Position numbers and translations under genes: made by a program
Notes under the pieces: generated by a model
What the model was told of the DNA's origin: nothing
Seen by the model: the letters and a program-made list of their open reading frames with translations, nothing else
Database searches by the model: none
In this document: one piece after another, positions 1 through 5,101 of the stretch
Layout of the letters: every line of letters starts with the position of its first letter
How positions within the stretch are numbered: position 1 is the first letter of the stretch
Origin: Dehalococcoidales bacterium
GTDB taxonomy: Bacteria; Chloroflexota; Dehalococcoidia; Dehalococcoidales; UBA5760
DNA length: 5,391 bases
Direction of reading: 5' to 3'
Assembly: GCA_018399795.1 (NCBI GenBank)
Contig: JAGYOC010000250.1
Coordinates: 1 to 5,391, forward strand

Positions 1-143
1 ATGACATCGAAGATGACATAGCTCATAGCATGTCCGATATGACTATCGTCATAGGGTGTTACCCCGCACACATACATCCTGACCTCATCACCCTGAGGCT
101 CAAACTCTTCCTTTTTCCCGGAAAGGGTATTAAATACCTTCAC
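1..143 (-). CDS. cysS: Cysteinyl-tRNA synthetase, N-terminal 47 residues (runs off left edge)
   Basis: This is the start of a cytoplasmic class I aminoacyl-tRNA synthetase that charges tRNA-Cys with cysteine using ATP. The visible residues include [20 protein letters not shown]. Cys26 is the expected first zinc ligand that selects cysteine, and HIGH at residues 35-38 is the class I ATP-binding signature. These two motifs in this spacing are diagnostic of CysS. The start is GTG at 143-141, chosen because GAAGGGGG sits a few bases upstream on the minus strand and the protein then begins as CysS proteins do (MKVFNT-like). It follows ispF by 79 nt on the same strand, so it is probably the third gene of an ispD-ispF-cysS operon. 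The remaining roughly 90% of the protein lies beyond the window, including the KMSKS loop and the anticodon-binding domain, so I cannot say whether the gene is intact. Confidence 0.95.
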   Translation of the reverse strand, partial: MKVFNTLSGKKEEFEPQGDEVRMYVCGVTPYDDSHIGHAMSYVIFDV

Positions 144-222
144 TTTTCCCCCTTCAATAATCCCGCCCGGACAAATCCGGCCCGACAAGGATTTATTAAC
201 GTTTTTACCACTTAAACAACAC
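144..222 (-). other. ispF-cysS intergenic gap with cysS ribosome-binding site and small hairpin
   Basis: This 79-nt gap sits between ispF and cysS. On the minus strand it ends in GAAGGGGG, a good Shine-Dalgarno sequence for the GTG start of cysS. A small inverted repeat, CCGGA/TCCGG with a 4-nt loop, lies at 167-180. It has no following T-run, so it is not a convincing terminator, and read-through from ispF into cysS is expected. I see no strong promoter here. Confidence 0.5.
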
Positions 223-714
223 CTAAACGGCTATCTTCTCTATCAGGGCCACCGCCCTCGCCTCGATACCCTCCCCTCTTCCGGTAAATCCCAGCCGGTT
301 TGAACTGCACGCCTTGATGCTCAACCGGCCGGGGTCGATACCGAGCACCTCACTTAGATTGCATCGCATCGCCTCAACATAATTACCCAGCACAGGCTCT
401 CCGGCAATAATGATGGTATCGATATTGCCTGCTTTCCACCCATAACCCGCCAGCTCCTCCCGCACCCTTTCCAGCAGGATAAGGCTGGACACACCCTCAA
501 ACTCCGTATCTCCGGGCGGGAAATAGCTGCCGATGTCTCCCAGGGATGCGGCTCCGAGCAGGGCATCCATTACAGCATGGGTGAGCACGTCGGCATCGCT
601 CCATCCCTCAAGCCCCATATCGAAGGGTATGAGCACACCCCCCAGTACCAGCTTCCGTCCCCCGGCAAGGGGATGAGCATCATAACCGATACCAACACGG
701 ATACTACCCATCAT
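223..714 (-). CDS. ispF: 2-C-methyl-D-erythritol 2,4-cyclodiphosphate synthase
   Basis: IspF is a cytosolic homotrimer that converts CDP-methylerythritol 2-phosphate to the cyclic 2,4-diphosphate with release of CMP. This is step 5 of the MEP route to isoprenoids. The 163-residue length is normal for the family. Visible motifs are GYDAH (Asp12 and His14, zinc ligands), SDADVLTHA (His46, third zinc ligand), [17 protein letters not shown] at 65-69 and [10 protein letters not shown] at 141-150. Two usually conserved active-site positions differ: the GHSD histidine is Trp38 (GWSD), and the glutamate of the TTE/TNE motif is Asn139 (CSSNRLGF). The start is ATG at 714, with a second ATG at 711 directly behind it. 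It overlaps the end of ispD by 11 nt and has only a weak ribosome-binding site, which suggests translational coupling to ispD. Identity is very secure; full activity is less certain because of the substitutions. Confidence 0.96.
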   Translation of the reverse strand: MMGSIRVGIGYDAHPLAGGRKLVLGGVLIPFDMGLEGWSDADVLTHAVMDALLGAASLGDIGSYFPPGDTEFEGVSSLILLERVREELAGYGWKAGNIDTIIIAGEPVLGNYVEAMRCNLSEVLGIDPGRLSIKACSSNRLGFTGRGEGIEARAVALIEKIAV

Positions 715-1408
715 AATTTTTTACCAGAACCCCGGCAATAGCCAGGTCATCAGGAGTAGTTATCTTTATGTTATCATGCGAGCCTTCATAGAGCTTAACC
801 GGATAACCCAGTCTCTCCACCAGCGACGCGTCATCGGTAACCTCGTCATCATATGCCTCCCGGTAGGCCCGGCTAAGCAAGTCAAAGCGGAATATCTGAG
901 GAGTCTGAACCACCCATAGCTTCTCCCTGGGAAGACTCTGATACACATACCCGTTTTCAGCAAGCTTGATAGTATCTACGGCAGCTATAGCGGCGACCGC
1001 AGCGCCGGTTTCCATCGCTGCCTCAATGCCGCGTAATATCAGGTCTTCACTGACAAGAGGCCTGGCCCCGTCATGGACTATAACCCAGGAGCACCCCTCG
1101 AGCCTGGCAAGCCCCGCGGCCACCGAGTCCTGGCGCCGTTTACCTCCAGCACAAACATCAATGACCTTGGAGCAATTCCGCTCCAGGACAAGAGCGCGTC
1201 CCCACTCCAGGTTGTATTCAGCCAGGACAATAACGATACAATCAACCACTTCCGAGTTCTGGAAGGTATCGACCACCCGGCCAAGAACAGTTCCCTTACC
1301 CAGAGGCAACTTCAACTTGTCCGTTGATCCCATGCGCTGGCTCCTGCCTGCCGCAGCGATAACCACACCCACACCAGACCCTGTATCTGATCTCACGTTC
1401 GGAATCAC
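704..1408 (-). CDS. ispD: 2-C-methyl-D-erythritol 4-phosphate cytidylyltransferase
   Basis: IspD joins CTP and methylerythritol 4-phosphate to make CDP-methylerythritol, step 3 of the MEP pathway, acting as a soluble dimer. The nucleotide-binding loop AAAGRSQRMG is at 18-27 and Lys33 follows in the expected place. Other family motifs are GGKRRQDSVAAGL (88-100), VHDGARP (111-117), VVQTPQIF (166-173), TDDASLVE (191-198) and NIKITTPDDL (213-222). The length of 234 residues is typical. The start is uncertain. GTG at 1408 gives the longest form, but it lies only five bases past a TATAAT box. GTG codons at 1396 and 1372 are alternatives, the last preceded by CAGGG. The gene overlaps ispF by 11 nt, consistent with one transcript. 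Confidence 0.96.
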   Translation of the reverse strand: MIPNVRSDTGSGVGVVIAAAGRSQRMGSTDKLKLPLGKGTVLGRVVDTFQNSEVVDCIVIVLAEYNLEWGRALVLERNCSKVIDVCAGGKRRQDSVAAGLARLEGCSWVIVHDGARPLVSEDLILRGIEAAMETGAAVAAIAAVDTIKLAENGYVYQSLPREKLWVVQTPQIFRFDLLSRAYREAYDDEVTDDASLVERLGYPVKLYEGSHDNIKITTPDDLAIAGVLVKNYDG

Positions 1409-1413
1409 ACCTG

Positions 1414-1443
1414 ATTATAAAGCAAAAGCACCACCATATCCAA
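1414..1443 (-). promoter_or_regulatory. Candidate promoter of the ispD-ispF-cysS operon
   Basis: On the minus strand a perfect -10 hexamer TATAAT (1419-1414) lies 18 nt downstream of TTGGAT (1443-1438), a 3/6 match to the -35 box. The predicted transcription start falls at about 1406-1408, on top of the first possible GTG of ispD. The mRNA is therefore either leaderless or starts translation at a later GTG. Position and the perfect -10 support it; the -35 is weak. Confidence 0.5.
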
Positions 1444-1468
1444 GACAATACCAGCTAGTACATAAAAG

Positions 1469-1502
1469 TAATGACCGGATAGCCGCGGCTATCCGGTCAT
1501 TA
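1469..1502 (-). terminator. Perfect 34-nt palindrome, likely terminator of the lipoprotein gene
   Basis: The sequence is its own exact reverse complement over 34 nt, centred between 1485 and 1486, with the central bases AGCCGCGGCT. In RNA it would fold into a stem of about 15 bp with a tiny loop. It begins 8 nt after the stop of the minus-strand lipoprotein gene and is followed on that strand by CTTTTATG, a short U-run. That orientation fits a rho-independent terminator, although the U-run is brief. No T-run follows on the plus strand. Because the palindrome is perfect, a role as a protein-binding site is also possible. Confidence 0.6.
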
Positions 1503-1510
1503 ACGGAGGG

Positions 1511-2335
1511 TCAGTCTATCTCCGTTTGGTCGAGCATATCCCATTTGTTATCCAGGATAGCAGTCTTTATCTGCCCATTTTCAGCTACCACCGAAGCCTC
1601 GTGGCTGGTAATTACCTGAGCAAGTCCCTGCCCGGTTCTGTCTCCATAACCGGCGTGGCGGCTGTCGAAGCTATAAATGAACTGCCAGGCGTTTTCAATA
1701 TCGGGATAGAGTGTTTCGACAAGCTCCAGGCTACCTTCCATACCGTCGAAGGTAAAAGTAGGACTTTTTCTCACGAATTCCTCAGCCAGCTGCCTGGCCT
1801 TTTCCTCGGTAAAAGCCTCTTTTTCCGGCCAGAGCTGCGGGTGACTCGCTATTGAGGGCCAGGGGCCAGGACTGATCGTGCTCTTTTCACCAATCCATAT
1901 GGTCTGTATGCTCTGGGCTTCGCGGCCCGGTATATACAGCGAGAGACCATATGGTCCATCGAGCCCGGAACCAAAATCCGCCTCAATATCTATCTCTGAA
2001 TCCGCTCCGGGTGCCACATCGAAGGTACCGTGGTCAATCTCCAATACTATATTTTCAGTGTCGAGAAGCTGGACGAGGTATTCGCCCTGCCAGGGCTCTT
2101 CAGAGCCGTTGCCAATCTCCAGCGTGAACTCAGAAACCTCCCCGGCAACGTGTCCGGCACTGTCCCCGCTGAAGACCACCACCTGCTCTCTTTCCGGTCC
2201 CCACACCACGGTAAACGGGTCCGGAGCTGTTTCCACATCCCCGGGTGCCCGTGAACCGCAGCCGGTAAACAGCGTGATCAAAGCGCTAACAGCAAGCAGA
2301 GACAACGTGCCAATAGATATTCTCTTCTTAACCAA
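1511..2335 (-). CDS. Secreted lipoprotein of unknown function
   Basis: This is a 274-residue protein with a lipoprotein signal peptide: a basic MVKKR start, a hydrophobic stretch at about 6-22 and a lipobox ending LFTGC with the lipidated Cys26. It should be anchored on the outer face of the cytoplasmic membrane. Residues about 38-150 alternate short hydrophobic and polar strands (FTVVWGPE, VVVFSG, FTLEIGNG, YLVQLLD, GLSLYIPG) and read like a beta-sandwich. Residues about 174-270 form a second unit, starting with helix FTEEKARQLAEEFVRKSPTF and containing FDSRHAGYGDRTGQ, then strands up to WDML. That layout resembles small cystatin- or PepSY-like folds, but I cannot assign a family. The start is TTG at 2335, strongly supported by AAAGGAGGTG at 2352-2343 with 7-nt spacing. 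It appears to be a single-gene transcript ending at the palindrome at 1469-1502. Confidence 0.85.
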   Translation of the reverse strand: MVKKRISIGTLSLLAVSALITLFTGCGSRAPGDVETAPDPFTVVWGPEREQVVVFSGDSAGHVAGEVSEFTLEIGNGSEEPWQGEYLVQLLDTENIVLEIDHGTFDVAPGADSEIDIEADFGSGLDGPYGLSLYIPGREAQSIQTIWIGEKSTISPGPWPSIASHPQLWPEKEAFTEEKARQLAEEFVRKSPTFTFDGMEGSLELVETLYPDIENAWQFIYSFDSRHAGYGDRTGQGLAQVITSHEASVVAENGQIKTAILDNKWDMLDQTEID

Positions 2336-2342
2336 AATATTA

Positions 2343-2352
2343 CACCTCCTTT
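2343..2352 (-). promoter_or_regulatory. Strong ribosome-binding site fixing a TTG start
   Basis: AAAGGAGGTG on the minus strand is a near-complete complement of the 16S rRNA 3' end, 7 nt before the TTG at 2335. It decides the start of the lipoprotein gene, since no ATG lies at the right distance. Confidence 0.85.
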
Positions 2353-2546
2353 ATCATCATGCCTCACTTTTAATAACGCAACTACAGACATCAGGTTAGT
2401 TGTCCCTAAGTACAATATATGGATTCCTCACCAGGTGTGGGCCCGAATGTAAGGAGCGGCAGAGAACCTCAAACTGCCGACCGATTAGAACCGTTTCATA
2501 CCATATTTTTATGGAAACACCATAACGCCAGTACATGCGCAAACAC
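2353..2546. other. Intergenic region between methyltransferase and lipoprotein genes
   Basis: This stretch of about 195 nt holds no convincing gene. It should contain the lipoprotein promoter, but I see no good pair of boxes: TATATT on the minus strand near 2415-2420 lacks a -35, and TTGCGT with GATGAT lies too close to the ribosome-binding site. An inverted repeat CCATA-TTTT-TATGG lies at 2501-2514, with outer GTTT/AAAC arms that pair only around a 4-nt bulge. It is downstream of the methyltransferase stop but has no U-run, so I do not call it a terminator. Confidence 0.4.
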
Positions 2547-3124
2547 TTACAGGGAATGGGAAACCCTCGGTTTGCCAGATAAAGGCTCAATTATCATATC
2601 ATGGCTCCAGCATTTAGATATCTTGAAAAGGCCGTTCCCCTCAACCAGCTTCCGGGTTTTCGCCATCGACAGATGGCTGTGGGAGATATAGGCACGCCCT
2701 TTCCCCTTCATCACCCGGAATACTTCCAGAAATAAGGACTGGTGGTCCCGGACAACCGGTATGATATCGATCAGCAGGACCAGGTCTATACTTGCATCTG
2801 CGATGCCGGTCCAGTACGAGTCAATCAGAATAGGAATGATATTTTTGAGGCCCATTTTGTCTACCTTTTTTCTGATGGCATTTATAGCCAGGTGGTGTAT
2901 ATCGACGGCAAAGACCTTCCCCGACTCGGTCACGGCCCTGGCCACCGTATTGTATGGCAGCCCGGCCCGCAGCCATAATCAACCACCGCCATTCCCTCTC
3001 GCAAATCGAGCAACTCGATCTGCCGCCGTACGCTGCAGAAAGGAGCAGATATTTTGTATGCCATCGCCATCAATCTGTAGCTGGCATCAGGCATAGGTTT
3101 TAGCACTGTATTTGCGATCTTCAA
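2547..3124 (-). pseudogene. Class I SAM-dependent methyltransferase, interrupted by a frameshift
   Basis: Two overlapping minus-strand reading frames together make one small Rossmann-fold methyltransferase of about 190 residues. The first frame carries motif I, VVDYGCGPG, which binds SAM, and runs off-frame after HTI at about 2948. The second picks up at 2945 with VARAVTESGKVFAVDIH, whose acidic residue normally contacts the SAM ribose, then SIDLVLLIDIIP and VMKGKGRAYIS, matching later core motifs. One extra base near 2945-2950 would join them as HTIPVARAV, a usual continuation in this family. The substrate cannot be told from sequence. I chose TTG at 3124 as start because GGGGGAG lies 6 nt upstream; an upstream in-frame TTG at 3139 lacks such a site. 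The second frame has no obvious ribosome-binding site, so the gene is either inactivated or carries a sequencing error. Confidence 0.8.
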
Positions 3125-3192
3125 ACCAAGCTCCCCCAAAAAAGATTTTCAAGCTGGATTTCTGGCTAGCGGCAAATTGCTTCGCCCTGAAT

Positions 3193-3222
3193 ATTCTACA
3201 GGGTAAATTCCCAGAGAAACAA
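3193..3222 (-). promoter_or_regulatory. Candidate promoter of the methyltransferase gene
   Basis: On the minus strand TTGTTT (3222-3217) and TAGAAT (3198-3193) are separated by 18 nt. The -10 matches 5/6 and the -35 3/6. The predicted start at about 3186 gives a leader of roughly 60 nt to the TTG at 3124. The leader carries the GGGGGAG ribosome-binding site at 3137-3131. Confidence 0.4.
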
Positions 3223-3302
3223 CCCTGGATATTTGTTTAGTATGCTCCGGCTACGCCATTTTGTTATAGAAAAATCCGCATTGATATGAGAAGATAGTTG
3301 AA

Positions 3303-4721
3303 ATGGCAGTAAGCAAGGAAAAGGCCAATTATAAAGCACTGGCCCGGGGAATTGCGGCAGTAAATTCCGTTTCACCGCAGAAAGACATCCTCAAAATTCT
3401 GGTAAGGAGTACTGCTGCCGCCATGAAGGCACGTGTCTCCATACTCATATTAGACCCGAAGCACAACCGCCTGTCTCACCGGTCTACATGGGGGCTGCCC
3501 CATTCCTTCCTGCACAAGGGACTTCTCGATGCCGAAACAAGCCTGGGCGAAGTCCACAGCGGAGAGCCCGTAATCATCGCCGACGTCACGAATGATGAAC
3601 GCATTCAGTACCCCTCTCAGGCCAGTGAAGCCGGTATCGTCTCTCTGGCAGGGATACCGATAAAAAGGGAAAAAGTAATCCTGGGCAGCCTGCGTATCTA
3701 CACCAGAGAACACTATGATTTCAGCAATCAGGACATCCAATTTCTCAAGACGATGGCCGTTCTAAGCGGAATGGCCCTTTGCACGAAGACTCCGAGCCAG
3801 ATCGATGGAAACCGGGCAGGACAGGGTAAAATGGATGAAATCATAACCAGATTGCAGAAAAGCCATACGGTCAACTTCGCCCACTCCAGTGAAAAGGAGT
3901 TCGCCGATATCCTTGACTTCTACCAGATTGACTGGGTATACGAACCCCGCTCCTTCGCCATAAAGTGGGAGTCAGACAGGGTAACCAGGATGTTCACACC
4001 CGACTTCTACCTGCCACGGCTAGACCTTTATGTCGAGCTGACCACAATGAAGCAAAGACTGGTGACAGAAAAGAACCGCAAGCTGAGACGGCTTAAGCAT
4101 CTCTATCCCGATATAAACATCACCCTCCTTTACAAGAAGGATTTCGATCGCCTGCTGGCCAAGTACGGACACGGGCCGCTGGCACAAAGCAGGGCCCACG
4201 GTATCCGCAGGATACTTTACTCGTCAGAAGAAATAGAAGAAAGGGTAAAATCCCTGGCCAAGCAGATATCGGCTGACTACAACGGAAATAGGCCAGTTAT
4301 GGTGGGAATCCAGCGCGGCTTTTTATGCTTTATGGCCGATTTGATGCGACAAATAACCGTTCCCCTCGATATCGATTTCATGGCCATCTCCGATTATGGG
4401 GGAGACCGGCACATCCTGAAGATTACCCGGGACCTTGACCTCAATATCGGTGGCAGGCAAGTCCTGATTGTAGAAGATATTATCGATACCGGTATGACTC
4501 TGAGCTATCTGCTCGGTCACCTTCAAGCCAAAGGACCGGCCGGTATAAAGGTCTGCACCCTGTTCAACAGGCGGGCCCGGCGTATCGCCGACATCGCTCT
4601 GGACTACGTCGGTTTCGAGATACCGGATGAATTCATAGTAGGTTACGGACTGGACTACCAGGAAGAATACCGCAATCTCCCCTTTGTAGGTATCGTCGAG
4701 CTGAGAAGGATTTCAGACTGA
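3303..4721 (+). CDS. GAF / PD-(D/E)XK-like / hypoxanthine phosphoribosyltransferase-like fusion protein
   Basis: This is a 472-residue soluble protein with three parts. Residues about 14-160 are a GAF domain (RVSILILD, STWGLP, EPVIIADV, SLAGIPI, LGSLRIYTREHYDFS), a fold that senses small molecules or binds partners. Residues about 191-288 resemble a PD-(D/E)XK nuclease fold: Glu197/Glu199 in a helix, YEP (213-215), TPDFYLP with Asp234, and LYVELTTMK with Glu245; the usual catalytic lysine position is Thr247, with Lys250 nearby. Residues about 300-472 are a type I phosphoribosyltransferase of the HPRT type: VLIVEDIIDTGMTL (387-400) is the PRPP loop, and VGFEIPDEFIVGYGLDY (436-452) and RNLPFVGIV match HPRT. 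A normal HPRT is only about 180 residues, so about 300 residues are added. The ATG start follows an in-frame TGA at 3282, and the ribosome-binding site is weak. The gene is divergent from the methyltransferase. The role may be purine salvage under ligand control, or regulation; this is not settled. Confidence 0.88.
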   Translation: MAVSKEKANYKALARGIAAVNSVSPQKDILKILVRSTAAAMKARVSILILDPKHNRLSHRSTWGLPHSFLHKGLLDAETSLGEVHSGEPVIIADVTNDERIQYPSQASEAGIVSLAGIPIKREKVILGSLRIYTREHYDFSNQDIQFLKTMAVLSGMALCTKTPSQIDGNRAGQGKMDEIITRLQKSHTVNFAHSSEKEFADILDFYQIDWVYEPRSFAIKWESDRVTRMFTPDFYLPRLDLYVELTTMKQRLVTEKNRKLRRLKHLYPDINITLLYKKDFDRLLAKYGHGPLAQSRAHGIRRILYSSEEIEERVKSLAKQISADYNGNRPVMVGIQRGFLCFMADLMRQITVPLDIDFMAISDYGGDRHILKITRDLDLNIGGRQVLIVEDIIDTGMTLSYLLGHLQAKGPAGIKVCTLFNRRARRIADIALDYVGFEIPDEFIVGYGLDYQEEYRNLPFVGIVELRRISD

Positions 4722-4742
4722 CCTGCGGCGATAAAAAGGCAC

Positions 4743-4759
4743 AAAAAAGCCCCAAGTGA
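4743..4759 (-). terminator. 3' end of candidate RNA: closing-helix arm plus U6 run
   Basis: On the minus strand UCACUUGGGGC is followed by UUUUUU, then GUGCC and a second run of five U. The upstream arm of the helix is 93 nt away, so this is a closing stem and not a compact terminator hairpin. Termination here is plausible because the GC-rich strand ends exactly at the U-run. It is convergent with the plus-strand gene ending at 4721. Confidence 0.5.
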
Positions 4760-4863
4760 CTTTCGCTTTTCCAGACAACCCCCGGATCTGTTACCTCCGT
4801 TTACCTCGCGGTACTCAGTTGCGCCTTCTCCGAAGAACTGCCACAAGCTCGATCACTTGGAGC
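4743..4863 (-). ncRNA. Candidate free-standing structured RNA, about 115-121 nt, family unknown
   Basis: Read on the minus strand from 4863, the RNA begins GCUCCAAGUGA and ends UCACUUGGGGC (4759-4749), which pair as an 11-bp helix with one U-G wobble. Six U residues follow at once (4748-4743). On the plus strand that wobble would be a C-A mismatch, which favours the minus orientation. Inside, GCUU/AAGC (4848-4845 with 4768-4765) could extend the helix. CAGUU/AACUG (4840-4836 with 4820-4816) plus CUUC/GAAG forms a hairpin. UACC-GCGA-GGUA (4813-4802) is a hairpin with a GNRA tetraloop, and CAGA/UCUG (4790-4787 with 4775-4772) a third arm, so a multibranched fold is possible. It lacks 5S rRNA, SRP, tmRNA and tRNA signatures. 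A promoter is placed so that +1 is the first paired base. No same-strand gene follows, so it is not a leader of the next gene. Confidence 0.6.
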
Positions 4864-4870
4864 ACTTACC

Positions 4871-4899
4871 ATGATCTCACATATACTATCATGTGTCAA
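4871..4899 (-). promoter_or_regulatory. Promoter of the candidate RNA gene
   Basis: On the minus strand a perfect TTGACA (4899-4894) is followed by 17 nt and GATCAT (4876-4871), a 4/6 match to TATAAT. Seven bases later is G at 4863, the first base of the closing helix of the RNA. It is the best sigma-70-type promoter in the window, and its agreement with the RNA boundary is independent of the folding argument. Confidence 0.65.
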
Positions 4900-4923
4900 T
4901 ACCGCTGATTAACCTTAATGGGC

Positions 4924-4952
4924 GATAACCATGATAACCTTTCCGCGTTATC
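4924..4952. repeat. Three GATAAC half-sites upstream of the RNA promoter
   Basis: GATAACC occurs at 4924-4930 and again at 4933-4939 in direct orientation, 9 bp apart, and GTTATC, its inverse, at 4947-4952. The second and third copies form an exact 6-bp inverted repeat around 8 nt. Relative to the predicted RNA start at 4863 they lie at about -61 to -89, where activators often bind. The operator role is inferred from repeat structure and position only. Confidence 0.4.
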
Positions 4953-5101
4953 TTTCACAAATTCCCAAAAACTTCCTTTTTCAAAGTTATAGTACTGCAC
5001 TTTTCTTATCCTACCGAATAACCGTCAATATGGATTTGTACATAGCAACAGCCAGCATATATGATATTCGCCTCGATAAACTCCCGGGGTAGCGAAGTTA
5101 A
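4953..5101. other. Non-coding spacer downstream of the receiver-domain gene
   Basis: This AT-rich stretch holds no gene that I can support on either strand. A weak AACTT/AAGTT inverted repeat with a T-run on the minus strand (about 4969-4989) could end transcription of the receiver-domain gene, but the stem is only five AT-rich pairs. No convincing promoter or operator was found in the rest. Confidence 0.3.

Noticed and set aside
966..1619. A 217-codon plus-strand reading frame opposite ispD
   Set aside because: It is antisense to a clearly recognised ispD, its protein is low-complexity in Ser/Pro/Arg with no domain, and it runs through the palindrome into the opposite strand of the lipoprotein gene.
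1878..2399. A 173-codon plus-strand reading frame opposite the lipoprotein gene
   Set aside because: Its composition (Ser/Pro-rich) is that of a shadow frame. The minus-strand gene has a strong ribosome-binding site and signal peptide.
2396..2590. A 64-codon minus-strand reading frame overlapping the end of the methyltransferase
   Set aside because: Out of frame with the methyltransferase, no ribosome-binding site, and no recognisable features.
3261..3290. TTGTTA ... TATGAG as a promoter for the 3303-4721 gene
   Set aside because: Both boxes match only 4/6, and the predicted start would leave almost no leader before the ATG. No better plus-strand pair was seen in 3140-3302.
4743..4771. AAAAGC/GCTTTT inverted repeat as a plus-strand terminator for the 3303-4721 gene
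   Set aside because: The stem is six mostly AT pairs around a 14-nt loop and only a CTTTTCC run follows, so support is too weak.
4801..4820. GUACCGCG in the candidate RNA, reminiscent of a T-box antiterminator
   Set aside because: The full T-box core (GGGUGGNACCGCG) is not present, no specifier stem is evident, and no same-strand gene lies downstream to be regulated.
4655..4846. A 63-codon minus-strand reading frame spanning the candidate RNA
   Set aside because: No good ribosome-binding site or recognisable domain. It crosses the RNA's U-run and enters the antisense of the 3303-4721 gene. The RNA interpretation explains the sequence better.
4749..4863. 5S rRNA or SRP RNA, given the length of about 115 nt and paired ends
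   Set aside because: The CCGAAC and GAAGUUAAGC hallmarks of 5S rRNA and the GGAAGGNAGCAGC tip of SRP RNA are absent on either strand.
4749..4863. A miniature transposon with 11-bp terminal inverted repeats
   Set aside because: No target-site duplication flanks it, the repeats are imperfect as DNA, and the promoter and U-run positions fit an RNA gene better.
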